Counted from the first letter of the stretch, positions 1 through 9,779 are shown. The stretch is 64,000 nt of DNA from Bacteroidetes bacterium GWF2_33_38 (GCA_001769505.1 MEOF01000049.1:1-64000); one strand, 5' to 3'. The notes: generated by a model from the sequence alone, not told the origin. Translations and numbers: made by a program.

Positions 1-2
1 GT

Positions 3-2363
3 ACCGGAGAGACAACAGAAAGTATTTCAGTAACAGAATCTGGAACATATTCCGTTACCGTTACCGATATCTTCGGGTTTTATTCAAGCGATAGTGTTTA
101 TGTAAGATTTCCAGAGTACAATTCAATATCATCACAATCGATCTGTCTTGGAGATACCTTGCAATGGAACTTGAATTTAGGAACAGACTATACATATTTG
201 TGGCAAAATAGCGATACGCTCCCTTACTTTAATGTTTCTGACGAAGGATATTATTTTGCTAAAATTACAGACACAACTAGCAATCATTGTTTCATTTATA
301 CCGATTCGGTTTTCTTTGATGTTGACTCGTTTAGTGTTCAACTGTCGCTTGGTTCAGATACCTCAATTTGTTCGGGAAATTCCATACAACTTATTTCCGG
401 AAACGAAACGGCAACCTCATATTTATGGTCAACAGGTGATACTACTCAAAGTATTCAAATTCAAAATTCAGGAACTTATTTTGTTACCATTGAAAATTCT
501 ATAGGTTGCGTAGGACATTCCTCTGTAAATATTAATATTCAAGGCATTGCACCAAATGCAAATTTTATTTTTGGAAATACTTGTGTTGGAAATTCGATAA
601 CTTTTACCGACTCTTCTTATACTACCGACGGTAGCAATATAATAAATTGGGAATGGAATCTAAACAATAGTAATTTTTATTCTCAAAACATAAATTATAC
701 ATTCTCTGACACAGGGTATTATGCTGTTTCTTTAACTATAGCTAACGATAGTAATTGCTCTGAAATCATCACTAAGAATCTTTTTGTAAATTCGTTGCCA
801 TCTGTTTTATTTTCACCCTTAATCGGATGTTCTAACAAAAATATTTCTTTTACAAACTTAACAACAACAGCACACGGAACTGTAATTACAAATTTATGGC
901 AGTTTAATAATGATTCAATTATTTCATCTTACAACTTTGAATATTCTTTCGAAAATGAAGGAACAAATATCCTAAAATTGATTTCTACAACATCATTAGG
1001 CTGTACCGACTCGTTAGAGCAAAACATTGATGTAAAACTTTCGCCTCAAACCAATTTTTCGTATTCTCCGCCTTGCGAAGATCAATTTGTGTATTTTTAC
1101 GATGAGACGGAAACTCCTGTTTGGCTGGGCATTACAGGATATTTATGGACATTCAGCAATAGCGTTTCAAGCACGTCTTCTTCTCCAAGCATAGTATTCG
1201 ATACAACAGGAATTTATAGCGTAACACTAACTACATTTGCAAATAATGGTTGTTCGAATACTTTAAGTAAAAATATTATTGTAAATCAAAAACCTCATGC
1301 ACAATTTTCAAACCTTGAAGCTTGTGTGTCAAACAATCATACATTTATTGATTCAAGTTATATTTCGCAAGGTGTAATCTCAAATTGGAAGTGGAATATC
1401 GAAACGGGTGGTACAATTTTATCTCAAAATGCTTCCTTTTTTCCTCTTGACACTGGCATTTTTGATGTCCAGTTAATCGCATATTCTGAATCGGGCTGTT
1501 CCGATACCATTCAAAAAGAATATTCGGTAAATTCGCTACCTATAATCGATTTTTCATTTTCCCCCACATTTGGAGCTAAACCATTGACTGTTACGTTCGA
1601 AAATTTATCTTCGAATGCTACATCGTATTTATGGGATTTTAACGATGGTGAAACCGATGCGATTTTTGAACCCGTACATACATTTTTTGATAGTACCGAA
1701 TATCGAATTAAATTATATGGATGGACCGAAAATCAGTGTCTCGATTCTCTGTCGAAGAGCTTGTTTGTTACCAGCTTATACAATGATATTGCCGTTTTAA
1801 ATACACAAATATTAATCGAAAATGAATATGCTAGCATAAATACTACTATTGGAAATTTCGGAACCTTACCTATCAGCAATTTTGATATTTTTATTGATAT
1901 TGAAGGTTTGTCAAATTATAAGGAAATCTGGAATGGAGATCTGAATCCAGGCGAAATTATCAATGTAACATTAGCTACACAATATAAAATTATCGACAAT
2001 CAAACACCAACCTACGTGTGCGTTAAGGCTGATTATTCTGATGGAAGTGTCGATTTTGTCCCCCATAATAATGAATATTGTTACATTGCTGAACAAAAAT
2101 TCAAAATGTTTAATCCTTATCCAAATCCTACTCAAAGCGAAATAAGCTTATCTTATTTATTGCCTTTCGACAATAATGTTTTGATACAATTCTACAGCGA
2201 TTTAGGACAATTGCTATATCAACAAGAATTTGACGGAAAAGCAGGATTAAACAGAACTAGTTTTATAATTTCAACTTTTTCCGATGGTGAATATTTTGTG
2301 AGATTAACTTTCGAAAATGATATTGTTACTACTTCATTTATAAAGAATACGTTGAAAGATTAA
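3..2363 (+). CDS. PKD-repeat surface protein with T9SS type A sorting domain (5' end outside window)
   Basis: The reading frame is open from the left edge, so the first ATG at 159 is internal and the gene starts outside the window. About 786 residues are visible. They are a string of roughly 80-90-residue PKD/Ig-like modules, each with a W.(F/W) core strand, a G.Y.V.L strand and paired Cys residues, as in many Bacteroidota adhesins. The last 75 or so residues contain NPYPNPTQ and end in a short basic tail, the pattern of a T9SS type A C-terminal sorting domain. The inferred role is a secreted or cell-surface protein; ligand unknown. The stop is followed by a 260-bp gap with a bidirectional terminator. 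Confidence 0.85.
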   Translation, partial: TGETTESISVTESGTYSVTVTDIFGFYSSDSVYVRFPEYNSISSQSICLGDTLQWNLNLGTDYTYLWQNSDTLPYFNVSDEGYYFAKITDTTSNHCFIYTDSVFFDVDSFSVQLSLGSDTSICSGNSIQLISGNETATSYLWSTGDTTQSIQIQNSGTYFVTIENSIGCVGHSSVNINIQGIAPNANFIFGNTCVGNSITFTDSSYTTDGSNIINWEWNLNNSNFYSQNINYTFSDTGYYAVSLTIANDSNCSEIITKNLFVNSLPSVLFSPLIGCSNKNISFTNLTTTAHGTVITNLWQFNNDSIISSYNFEYSFENEGTNILKLISTTSLGCTDSLEQNIDVKLSPQTNFSYSPPCEDQFVYFYDETETPVWLGITGYLWTFSNSVSSTSSSPSIVFDTTGIYSVTLTTFANNGCSNTLSKNIIVNQKPHAQFSNLEACVSNNHTFIDSSYISQGVISNWKWNIETGGTILSQNASFFPLDTGIFDVQLIAYSESGCSDTIQKEYSVNSLPIIDFSFSPTFGAKPLTVTFENLSSNATSYLWDFNDGETDAIFEPVHTFFDSTEYRIKLYGWTENQCLDSLSKSLFVTSLYNDIAVLNTQILIENEYASINTTIGNFGTLPISNFDIFIDIEGLSNYKEIWNGDLNPGEIINVTLATQYKIIDNQTPTYVCVKADYSDGSVDFVPHNNEYCYIAEQKFKMFNPYPNPTQSEISLSYLLPFDNNVLIQFYSDLGQLLYQQEFDGKAGLNRTSFIISTFSDGEYFVRLTFENDIVTTSFIKNTLKD

Positions 2364-2569
2364 CTATTTAGTAACTAATCAGCATGTTACAAATTTGCAA
2401 TAATTTTAAGAAGAATAAATGATTTTGCTTGTTTTTAATAATTGAATCGGTAATAGAACGAAGAACGGCAAAATTAGTACTACCAATAGCAAGCTTAAAG
2501 ATTTGATATTTTTTGTTTCACTTTTATATTCCGTATGACTTGAATGTTTTTTAAAAACTATTTCAATAA

Positions 2570-2605
2570 TAGAAAAGGAGTTCGCAAATGCGAACTCCTT
2601 TTCTA
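2570..2605. terminator. Bidirectional rho-independent terminator
   Basis: A perfect 17-bp inverted repeat with a 2-base loop. The arms begin TAGAAAAGGAG and end CTCCTTTTCTA, so each strand has a T-rich 3' flank. It lies between two convergent genes, the PKD protein (+) and sppA (-), and can serve both. Confidence 0.85.
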
Positions 2606-2626
2606 TCGAACGACAAACGAGATTTT

Positions 2627-4402
2627 TTAATAAATATCCAGTTCAAAAGGCATTCTTGCTTGTACACCTTTAATTTTCAAAATATTGTTATAAGCCTTTA
2701 AGTATTTGTAGCTTTGACCTAATTCGTTTGCGAAAAAATAAGTTTCAGCTTCTCCTTTAAGTTCTTTCAACAGTTCTTGGAAAGGATCCTTTTCTTTTGG
2801 GAATTCAACAATTCTATAATCAGTAAGACCAGCTTTCTCAGCCGCAATTTCGATTGCTTTTTTAATTCCTCCAAACTCGTCAATTAATCCTATTTCTTTT
2901 GCATTAACTCCGCTCCACACACGACCTTGTCCAATACTATCAACCGTTTCTTTAGTTATGCTTCTGCCTTCCGAGACATGTGAAATAAACGTGTCGTAGA
3001 TATCTTCAACACTTCGTTGAATAACTGCCTTTTCTGATTCTGCCATTGGACGGAACATAGAACCAATGTCTGAATGTGTATTGGTTGTTACTCGATCAAC
3101 GGTAATTCCGATTTTTTCGTTTAAGAATTTTTGTCCATTCCAAAGAACGCCAAATACACCAATCGAACCCGTAATAGTTGTTGGATTAGCAACAATAACG
3201 TCAGCAGGACATGAAATATAATATCCTCCTGAAGCAGCCACATCTCCCATCGAAACAATAACGGGCTTAACTTGTTTTGCCAATAATACTTCTCTCCAAA
3301 TAATGTCAGAAGCTAACGCACTTCCTCCCGGAGAATTCACTCTTAACACAATTGCTTTAACTGTTGAATCTAATCTCGCTTTACGAATCGATTCTGATAA
3401 TCCATCTGACCCAATTGAAGCTTCGTCTCCTTCTCCCATATCTATTTGCCCAACTCCATAAACAACAGCAATTTTGTCCTTGCTTTTACTTTTATCTGTT
3501 TCAGGAACTCTGTCGTATTTGCTTAGCGTTACAAAACGCAATTTTCCATCTTTTTCGATTCCTGATAATTCTTTTAATTCAGCAATAATTTCGTCTTTAT
3601 ATTTTGCATTATCAACAAGCTTATATGTTACTGCACTTTTTGCATTTTCAACTTTCATACTATCAGCCAACAAATTTAATTCAGCAACCGATATGCCTCT
3701 TGATACAGAAATTCCTTCTAATAAATGATTCCAAATTGATCCCATATATGTTTGAGTTTGCAAACGATTTGCTTCGCTCATTTTATCATACATAAAAGGC
3801 TCAACAGCACTCTTAAACTTATTGTTTTTCCCCCTGATAATAACTGGCTCAACCCCAAGTTTTTCCAAAGCATTTTTGAAAAACATCATTTCTGCTCCTA
3901 AACCTTTAAACTCTATTGCTCCTTGCGGATTAATATAAAGTTTATTCGCAACCGACGCCAAATAATATGCTTTTTGTGTATAAATATCACTATAACTTAA
4001 AATAAATTTACCCGATTCTTTGAAATCGATTAATGCTTCTCTGATTTCCTCAACCGTTGCTATTCCTGCTGTAACACCTAAGGTTTCGATATATATCCCT
4101 TTAATATTATCGTCAGTTTTTGCTTTTTTAAGATTTTTTAAAATATCATTTAGTCCAAGTTTTTTCTCGTTTTCGAACGACATGAAATTAAAATTTGCTA
4201 AAGGATTGCTTGAACTGCGATCGACTACTTCATTGTCTAATGTGATTTTAAGAATTGAATTTGCCTCAATAATAGCTGGTTTATCGGAACTGGAACTAGC
4301 AATAATTCCTCCTATAATTGCCACAAAAATAATAATCAATAGGAACGATGTAATAATAATTCCCACAATTGTTGCGAGTAAAGAACTAAAAAAACTTTTC
4401 AT
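2627..4402 (-). CDS. sppA: Signal peptide peptidase SppA, 67K type
   Basis: A 591-residue membrane-bound serine protease of the S49 family, which degrades cleaved signal peptides in the membrane. An N-terminal membrane segment (about residues 8-35) is followed by two tandem protease-like halves, as in the E. coli 67K enzyme. The predicted catalytic Lys is K197 (NNKFKSAVE) and the nucleophile is S391 (DVAASGGYY), close to E. coli K209 and S409. The start at 4402 places the hydrophobic anchor directly after the initiator Met. A TATTTTTG -7-like box reads on this strand at 4477-4484. It is divergent from folK. Confidence 0.95.
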   Translation of the reverse strand: MKSFFSSLLATIVGIIITSFLLIIIFVAIIGGIIASSSSDKPAIIEANSILKITLDNEVVDRSSSNPLANFNFMSFENEKKLGLNDILKNLKKAKTDDNIKGIYIETLGVTAGIATVEEIREALIDFKESGKFILSYSDIYTQKAYYLASVANKLYINPQGAIEFKGLGAEMMFFKNALEKLGVEPVIIRGKNNKFKSAVEPFMYDKMSEANRLQTQTYMGSIWNHLLEGISVSRGISVAELNLLADSMKVENAKSAVTYKLVDNAKYKDEIIAELKELSGIEKDGKLRFVTLSKYDRVPETDKSKSKDKIAVVYGVGQIDMGEGDEASIGSDGLSESIRKARLDSTVKAIVLRVNSPGGSALASDIIWREVLLAKQVKPVIVSMGDVAASGGYYISCPADVIVANPTTITGSIGVFGVLWNGQKFLNEKIGITVDRVTTNTHSDIGSMFRPMAESEKAVIQRSVEDIYDTFISHVSEGRSITKETVDSIGQGRVWSGVNAKEIGLIDEFGGIKKAIEIAAEKAGLTDYRIVEFPKEKDPFQELLKELKGEAETYFFANELGQSYKYLKAYNNILKIKGVQARMPFELDIY

Positions 4403-4572
4403 AATAATTTGTTTAAATTTATAAATTTAAGATATAAAATACAATTGGTTTCATTTTTGTATCCCATTCATTTTAACAAAAATACGAGGAAATAATCAAT
4501 AAAAAATATGTTATCTAACTTGAATCTCTAAATTTATATTTTTTTAACATATTTTTGTAAAAACAATCGGTC

Positions 4573-5070
4573 ATGGCAAAAGCATATTTATTACTTGGTG
4601 GAAATCTTGAAGATAGATTTTATTCTTTAAATAGAGCTACTGAATTAATCGAACGGGTTGTTGGAGAAATTGTTGCAAAATCCTCATTCTACGAATGTGC
4701 TCCATGGGGATTTACACACAAAAATCAGTTTTTGAATCGAGTGATTGTTGTTGAAACCATTTCAAGTGCACACCAATTATTATTACATTTAAACCGAATC
4801 GAAAATATGCTTGGTCGAGTTAGAGGCTCCGATCAATACATTGAACGAAATATCGATATTGACATTATATTTTATGAAAATCAAATAATTCAAGACGAAA
4901 ATCTAACAATTCCTCATCGTAAAATGCAATTTAGAAGATTTACGCTTGAGCCTCTAAATGAACTTATTCCAGACTTTATACATCCTGTTTTAAATAAAAC
5001 CGTAAATGAATTGCTTCGCGATTGCGAAGATCAATTATCGGTTACTATTATTGACGAACCGAAAGAGTAA
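4573..5070 (+). CDS. folK: 2-amino-4-hydroxy-6-hydroxymethyldihydropteridine pyrophosphokinase
   Basis: HPPK, 165 residues, the family's normal length. It transfers pyrophosphate from ATP to 6-hydroxymethyl-7,8-dihydropterin in folate synthesis in the cytoplasm. Visible signatures are the LLLGGNL..R N-terminus, the WGF substrate loop, E..LGR.R and the catalytic signature around ERNIDIDI (residues 96-103), then IPHRKMQFRRF. A TATTTTTG -7-like box lies at 4550-4557, but no TTG is correctly spaced upstream of it. It is divergent from sppA, with 170 bp between them. Confidence 0.95.
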   Translation: MAKAYLLLGGNLEDRFYSLNRATELIERVVGEIVAKSSFYECAPWGFTHKNQFLNRVIVVETISSAHQLLLHLNRIENMLGRVRGSDQYIERNIDIDIIFYENQIIQDENLTIPHRKMQFRRFTLEPLNELIPDFIHPVLNKTVNELLRDCEDQLSVTIIDEPKE

Positions 5071-5106
5071 GCCTACAAAAAACGATTTCCTTTATTAAAT
5101 AATGGA

Positions 5107-5691
5107 TTAGAATTTCACAATTTTTGTTTTTATCATTCTTGTTAATTCATCTTTACACCGTTTTCTAAGTCTGCTTATTGCCTTGTTGCTTTTTTTTAAG
5201 GTGCTATCATAATTCGACATCGTAACATCCTGCCCATTTAGTCGAAATTTAAAAAGACTATGTGGGTACATACAATTCAATGGGTCATGAATTAATTCCA
5301 TCTCTAGTTTATGTATATTCTCATTTCCATCGATATCTTCATATTTCTTTATGTAAGGCTTGCTTATCTCTTTAATTTCTAATATAATAATTCCACAATC
5401 ATATTTTTCATTTTTAGAATCTGTAAGATTGTATAGAGCATCTTGGGGTTCACTTATTGGGGCACATGGGTTTCCCTGCCTATTAATAGACACATCGGCT
5501 AATGATATTTCAGCATATGGATTTGAAAATTTTTCTTCTTTGCATCTCCAATACAATTCTTCGTTTAAGAAAAATTCGTTAATTGCTTTTTTATTATTCC
5601 AATGTAACTTTGCAGGAATATAAGCAAGATTACATTTTTTATGTAAGCAAATTGTAGACAAGTTCTTCGGCGTCAAATTTTGAATTTTCAT
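5107..5691 (-). CDS. Unrecognised 194-residue protein, third gene of an overlapping operon
   Basis: I do not recognise this family. The protein is soluble, with no signal peptide or membrane segment, and is rich in Lys and Asn with several Cys (CLHKKC near residues 16-21, a CMYPH stretch and a C-terminal CKDELTRM). It is the last gene of a three-gene minus-strand set. Its predicted start lies inside the preceding gene, an overlap of 53 bases in another frame, which suggests translational coupling unless a later non-ATG start is used. There is no in-frame ATG soon after the start. It is convergent with folK, with only 36 bp between the stops. Confidence 0.6.
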   Translation of the reverse strand: MKIQNLTPKNLSTICLHKKCNLAYIPAKLHWNNKKAINEFFLNEELYWRCKEEKFSNPYAEISLADVSINRQGNPCAPISEPQDALYNLTDSKNEKYDCGIIILEIKEISKPYIKKYEDIDGNENIHKLEMELIHDPLNCMYPHSLFKFRLNGQDVTMSNYDSTLKKSNKAISRLRKRCKDELTRMIKTKIVKF

Positions 5692-6112
5692 AAAATGTAG
5701 GTTCTTTATGAAAAAAATCTATTTTACTTAACATTATATCCCCTTCTTCATCTATTGAAATATAAGACAAATTATCATTATCTTTTTCAAACTTGCTAAT
5801 TAAAATTTCATCATCAAAAGACTTCTCAAAATATATAACAAAATTGAATTGACTCTCTTTTTTAATTCTAATTAATTCCTCGGTCAATTTATTTAAAACC
5901 CATTCTTGATTTCCTGTTAAATTCGAATTTTGAAAAATTTTACTGTATTGTGCAGAAATATCATAGTTATATACAGTCGTTAAAGAACCATTCGCCAAAT
6001 TAAAAAACTTGCTGTATTCTTGTTCAATTTTCATTTCAGAGACACTTCCCTGTAATAAACACCTTTTTGGAGGAACATTATATTCCCGAATAAGATTTAA
6101 GTTAATTGTCAT
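5639..6112 (-). CDS. Unrecognised 157-residue protein, second gene of an overlapping operon
   Basis: A small acidic soluble protein of unknown family. It begins MTINLNLIREYNVPP and has no signal peptide or transmembrane segment. Its start codon shares one base with the stop of the upstream TIGR04255-like gene (a TAATG junction at 6110-6114), and its 3' end overlaps the next gene by 53 bases. Such tight packing is strong evidence of co-expression and perhaps of a protein complex. Function cannot be named from the sequence. Confidence 0.65.
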   Translation of the reverse strand: MTINLNLIREYNVPPKRCLLQGSVSEMKIEQEYSKFFNLANGSLTTVYNYDISAQYSKIFQNSNLTGNQEWVLNKLTEELIRIKKESQFNFVIYFEKSFDDEILISKFEKDNDNLSYISIDEEGDIMLSKIDFFHKEPTFYENSKFDAEELVYNLLT

Positions 6113-6843
6113 TATTTGTATTTTTTAATAATATGTTTAGATAAACCATTAAAAAAAATGTTGTTTTTAAAATCTCTAATAATTTCAATATCTTCCCATA
6201 ATTTATCCCAATTAAAATAATCTTTTTCGATATATACCTCGATATCAAATATATAAGGAAGAATATTGTTGTTCGGTGGATTAAATGATTGATTTATAAT
6301 TGAATAAATATCCTTTTCTTTGTTATTTAGACCTAATTGCATAAAAAAATGATTAACATTTGAGTTTATGCTTTTAGGTATTTTGGGAAGCATTTTTAAA
6401 TGTTTTTCTAATATTTCAATTTCAGTTAAGTCAATTTCAATTTCATTTATATATCTAATAGAAATTTTTTTTACACAGTTTAATTCAACAGACGAGATAT
6501 ATTTTTCCCAAACGTTATACACAATATTCATAAAATTATTCCAACAATCATATGGTTTAATAATATGAATTGATAGTTTGTTTACTGATATTTGAATTAC
6601 TTTTTTTTTTGACTCATCACTCAAAATATAACCTTCGATGTTTTTGGATGATTTTACATCAGAAGCTTCAACTCCAAATCGAGCAGAAAGTTGAAATCCT
6701 ATTTTCTCTTTGATATTAGGATATTCTGTTTCATTTTTTTTTATAAATCCTTTTAAAGCATCAATATCTGAATTCGTTTGTAGGGTTTGGAATTCAATTA
6801 TTGCTTCCCTTATAGGTGCGTTTTTTAATAGAGGCTCGTTCAT
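6112..6843 (-). CDS. TIGR04255-like protein, first gene of an overlapping operon
   Basis: A 243-residue soluble protein. The N-terminal pattern (LLKNAPIREAIIEFQ) and the later ISIRYINEIEI strand resemble proteins classed as TIGR04255, whose biochemical role is unknown to me. It heads a minus-strand operon with two small unrecognised genes. The stop overlaps the next start by one base. Members of this class are patchily distributed, which fits an accessory module sitting between conserved housekeeping genes (folK and upp). The family call is by eye only. Confidence 0.6.
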   Translation of the reverse strand: MNEPLLKNAPIREAIIEFQTLQTNSDIDALKGFIKKNETEYPNIKEKIGFQLSARFGVEASDVKSSKNIEGYILSDESKKKVIQISVNKLSIHIIKPYDCWNNFMNIVYNVWEKYISSVELNCVKKISIRYINEIEIDLTEIEILEKHLKMLPKIPKSINSNVNHFFMQLGLNNKEKDIYSIINQSFNPPNNNILPYIFDIEVYIEKDYFNWDKLWEDIEIIRDFKNNIFFNGLSKHIIKKYK

Positions 6844-6959
6844 TCGTCTAATTATTGTTGCAAATTATAAAAAAACTTTTAGACTTAAAAAAAATTAACA
6901 CTTTTTATTAATTAATTATTTTAAAGGAGTTCGTCCAAATACTAATAGTTCAATATTAC

Positions 6960-7430
6960 TTACAAGTACAAAATTATGTAGGTTAGTATATTAGACCAAA
7001 TTGCAACCGACAACAATAAATATAATATTGTTACTTTAAAATTGGGGTAGTATCTCAAACTTAAAAATGTTCCAACAGGAATCGATAGAAAAATAGGAGT
7101 TAAAATTGCAAGACCTATTAGTCCGTATTTCCCTTTAATTTTAATAATTAGCCTATTCTTTTTTGAAAAAGATTTACTATTTGATGGAAAAAGTTTATTG
7201 TTTAATTTATTCAACGATTCGCTCAATCCTGCTACCTCAATAAACCAAGACCACGCATCAACAATAACATTTGTTAAAAATGCAAAAGTAAGTACGCCCA
7301 AAAAACCGCCAGCAGTAGTTATAAGGACAGTTTCGAGGTAACCCAAATTGTATTTTAAAACTGAAAATGCTGGTGCAAAAGCGAATTTTACAGAACTAAT
7401 GAGTATTAAGATAAAAAAATTGAATAACAT
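6960..7430 (-). CDS. Small multipass membrane protein
   Basis: A 156-residue protein with about four hydrophobic helices: residues 1-18, 30-60, 102-122 and 132-156. A short basic stretch rich in Ser/Lys/Asn separates the second and third. The segment KYGLIGLAILTPIF followed by SIPVGTFLSL loosely recalls the glycine- and proline-bearing re-entrant helix of small multidrug-export or DedA-like proteins, but the match is too weak for a function. It is the last gene of the run radC-GNAT-upp-this gene; its start is only 2 bp after the upp stop, so it is probably co-transcribed. Confidence 0.6.
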   Translation of the reverse strand: MLFNFFILILISSVKFAFAPAFSVLKYNLGYLETVLITTAGGFLGVLTFAFLTNVIVDAWSWFIEVAGLSESLNKLNNKLFPSNSKSFSKKNRLIIKIKGKYGLIGLAILTPIFLSIPVGTFLSLRYYPNFKVTILYLLLSVAIWSNILTYIILYL

Positions 7431-7432
7431 AA

Positions 7433-8083
7433 TTAGATTTTACTCCCAAAAGCCAAGTCTCCAGCATCGCCCAAGCCTGGCACAATATACGATTTTACAG
7501 TAAGTTCATCATCAATAGCACCTAACCACAAGGTTATATTTTGTGTCGAGAGATTTTTTTGTACATATTCAACTCCCTCTTTGCTAGCAATTACTGAAAC
7601 TATATGGGTATGCTTTGGTTTTCCGCGTTGCAATAATGCTTTATAAGCAAGTACCATCGAGGCTCCGGTTGCCAACATTGGATCGGAAATAATTACTGTT
7701 TTATTTTCAATTGATGGACAAGATAAATATTCAAATTGTATATCGAACGAGCCGTCTTTTTCGTATCGTCGGTATGCTGAAATGAAGGCATTTTCGGCTT
7801 TATCAAAAACATTTAACATTCCCATGTGAATAGGAAGTCCAGCTCGTAAAATGGTTGCTAAAACGGGTTGTTCGCTAAGTTTAGGAACACTTGCAATTCC
7901 CAATGGAGTTTGAACATCTTCGTTTTTGTAATTCAATTTACGACTTATTTCGTATGCGAAAATTTCACCAACTCTTTCGAGGTTGCGTCTAAAACGCATG
8001 CTGTCTTTTTGAATTTGCTCATCGCGAATTTCTGCAACAAAATTGTTGAAAATTGAGTTAGATTCTCCTAGGTTTATGATCAT
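7433..8083 (-). CDS. upp: Uracil phosphoribosyltransferase
   Basis: Converts uracil and PRPP to UMP in pyrimidine salvage; cytoplasmic. With a start at 8083 (MIINLGESNS) the protein is 216 residues, the usual size. The longer open frame to 8164 would add an unrelated basic peptide lying inside the upstream gene, so it is rejected. The PRPP-binding loop is seen as ISDPMLATGAS and the uracil-binding region as VPGLGDAGD near the C terminus. The start is 4 bp past the stop of the GNAT-like gene upstream, in a tight operon. Confidence 0.93.
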   Translation of the reverse strand: MIINLGESNSIFNNFVAEIRDEQIQKDSMRFRRNLERVGEIFAYEISRKLNYKNEDVQTPLGIASVPKLSEQPVLATILRAGLPIHMGMLNVFDKAENAFISAYRRYEKDGSFDIQFEYLSCPSIENKTVIISDPMLATGASMVLAYKALLQRGKPKHTHIVSVIASKEGVEYVQKNLSTQNITLWLGAIDDELTVKSYIVPGLGDAGDLAFGSKI

Positions 8084-8087
8084 TATT

Positions 8088-9008
8088 TTACGATTTAAAT
8101 ATTTTATAATACCAAGGCAACATATTCTTTTGAAGGCTAAAATATTCGCAAGATTTTGCTCCAAAACTGGAATAGAATCGAGCTAATCCTTCGATATTTG
8201 AGCCTTCAAAATCTAAAGTTAAATTATTTTCTGAATGTTTTTGTATAAAACTATCGATTAATAAAAACATTCCTCCATTTTCTTTTCCTTCAGGAGTTGT
8301 TGCTGAGAACAAAAATATAGATTTATTGTGCGAACGAATGAAAAAAGCTCCTCCGCAAAGGTTGTTGTTCGAATCGTAAGCCCCATAAAGTTCTCCGATT
8401 TTAAATCGAAGCGAAACTGCCATTATTTTCCGAATGATATTGTAGTGAACTTTGTTTAGTTCAGGGACTTTTTCGCTTATATTTTTGCTAAATAAATCAA
8501 TTAATTGATTTGGCTGAATTCCATTTGTTATGGATACTTTACTACTAATTGCTTTTTTTATATTGCGTTTTGTGTTTTGAGCATAATTCTCGGCCAATTT
8601 TTGATACGGTTGAATAAGGTCTAATTCATATGTAATATTTGTTTTTTTAGCGATTTCAAAATCATCAAGTTTATTGAATGTATTTAAGTTTATTTCATAA
8701 AACTTATAGTGTTTTGGAATAGCTTTGATAAAATCAGAAACAATATTAGAATTTAGAACCGTAGTTGAAATAACGCCTAGTTGCTGCGTGAAAAAAGGCT
8801 GATAAAGGTATTGTATTCCATATTTTTTATTTCGGGTAAGCGGCATTACTATTGAATAATCATCGGCCATTAAAGCCTCCCACTCTTCATTAACAATATC
8901 TAAGTACCACGAATATGCATAAACGATTCCATTAACAGCGTTAGTAATGCAATTGTTCCATTTCTTGGTGTCAATTTCGCTATGTTTCAAGTACTTAATT
9001 TCCAGCAT
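8088..9008 (-). CDS. GNAT/FemAB-like acyltransferase
   Basis: A 306-residue soluble protein resembling the GNAT-fold proteins of the FemAB/LBP type common in Bacteroidota. The central block RNIKKA and the later stretches GELYGAYD, NNLCGGAFFIR, IFLFSAT and LDFEGSNIEGLARFYSSFGA match the acetyl-CoA-fold core and the typical end of that family. The substrate cannot be read from sequence; peptidoglycan or lipid modification are possibilities known for relatives. It lies between radC (4 bp away) and upp (4 bp away), so it is part of the same transcript. Confidence 0.7.
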   Translation of the reverse strand: MLEIKYLKHSEIDTKKWNNCITNAVNGIVYAYSWYLDIVNEEWEALMADDYSIVMPLTRNKKYGIQYLYQPFFTQQLGVISTTVLNSNIVSDFIKAIPKHYKFYEINLNTFNKLDDFEIAKKTNITYELDLIQPYQKLAENYAQNTKRNIKKAISSKVSITNGIQPNQLIDLFSKNISEKVPELNKVHYNIIRKIMAVSLRFKIGELYGAYDSNNNLCGGAFFIRSHNKSIFLFSATTPEGKENGGMFLLIDSFIQKHSENNLTLDFEGSNIEGLARFYSSFGAKSCEYFSLQKNMLPWYYKIFKS

Positions 9009-9012
9009 GAAT

Positions 9013-9708
9013 TTAAATAATTAGACCTTCGTCAGCAAAACTATAATAATTACTATCGGTAACAATGATATGATCGAGTATTTTTATATCAAAAATATCT
9101 GCAGCTTTTTTTATTTTATCGGTTACTTGTTTATCATTTTCACTCGGACTAATATTTCCAGATGGGTGATTGTGGCAGAGAATCAATGACGAAGCACTGC
9201 CTTCAATGGCATATTTCATTATTACTCGAGTATCAATTACAGTTCCACTAATTCCTCCCTGGCTAATTTTTATTTTTTCGATTATTTTATTAGAGCGATT
9301 CAACAGTAAAATCCAAAATTCTTCATACGGTAAGTCTCCTAATATTGCTTTGAATATTTCGAAAGCATCTTTACTTCCTGATATTTTTTGTTTTTCAACA
9401 ATGTCGGCAATTTTTCGTCTTCGTCCTAATTCAAGAGCAGCTATAATTGTAACAGCTTTTGCATCTCCAACTCCCTTGTGCTTCTTCAAGTCGGCAACCG
9501 AATATTTTCCGAGTTGATTTAAGTCGTTTTGTGATGAACTTAAAATATTTTTTGCTAAATCAACTGCCGATTCGTTTTTTGATCCAGAACCTATTAAAAT
9601 AGCAATTAACTCAGCATTGCTTAAACTTCCAATCCCCTTCTCAAGAAGTTTTTCTCTTGGTTTATCGTCGTTTGACCAATATTTTATGCTAAGTTTTTCT
9701 TCCGACAT
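9013..9708 (-). CDS. radC: RadC family JAB/MPN-domain protein
   Basis: RadC-type protein of 231 residues from the start at 9708 (MSEEKLSIK); a Met five codons earlier is possible but lies against the rpsT terminator. The N-terminal helix-hairpin-helix part reads LLEKGIGSLSNAELIAILIGSG and LKKHKGVGDAKA. The C-terminal JAB domain keeps the metal ligands in LILCHNHPSGN..PS..D. The family's cellular role is still unsettled despite its DNA-repair name. It is the first gene of the radC-GNAT-upp run. Confidence 0.92.
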   Translation of the reverse strand: MSEEKLSIKYWSNDDKPREKLLEKGIGSLSNAELIAILIGSGSKNESAVDLAKNILSSSQNDLNQLGKYSVADLKKHKGVGDAKAVTIIAALELGRRRKIADIVEKQKISGSKDAFEIFKAILGDLPYEEFWILLLNRSNKIIEKIKISQGGISGTVIDTRVIMKYAIEGSASSLILCHNHPSGNISPSENDKQVTDKIKKAADIFDIKILDHIIVTDSNYYSFADEGLII

Positions 9709-9723
9709 TTTTCTTCTGAACAC

Positions 9724-9757
9724 AAAAAAAGGTCTTCCACGTTAATGAAAGACCTTT
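9724..9757 (-). terminator. rpsT terminator
   Basis: Inverted repeat AAAGGTCTT / AAGACCTTT at 9728-9736 and 9749-9757 with a 12-base loop. Read on the minus strand it is followed by a T run, directly downstream of rpsT and just before radC. Confidence 0.8.
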
Positions 9758-9779
9758 GTATTATTTCGAGACATGCAAA

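Noticed and set aside
8084-8164. 27-residue N-terminal extension of upp
   Set aside because: It overlaps the upstream GNAT-like gene and is not part of the uracil phosphoribosyltransferase fold; MIINLGESNS is the natural start.
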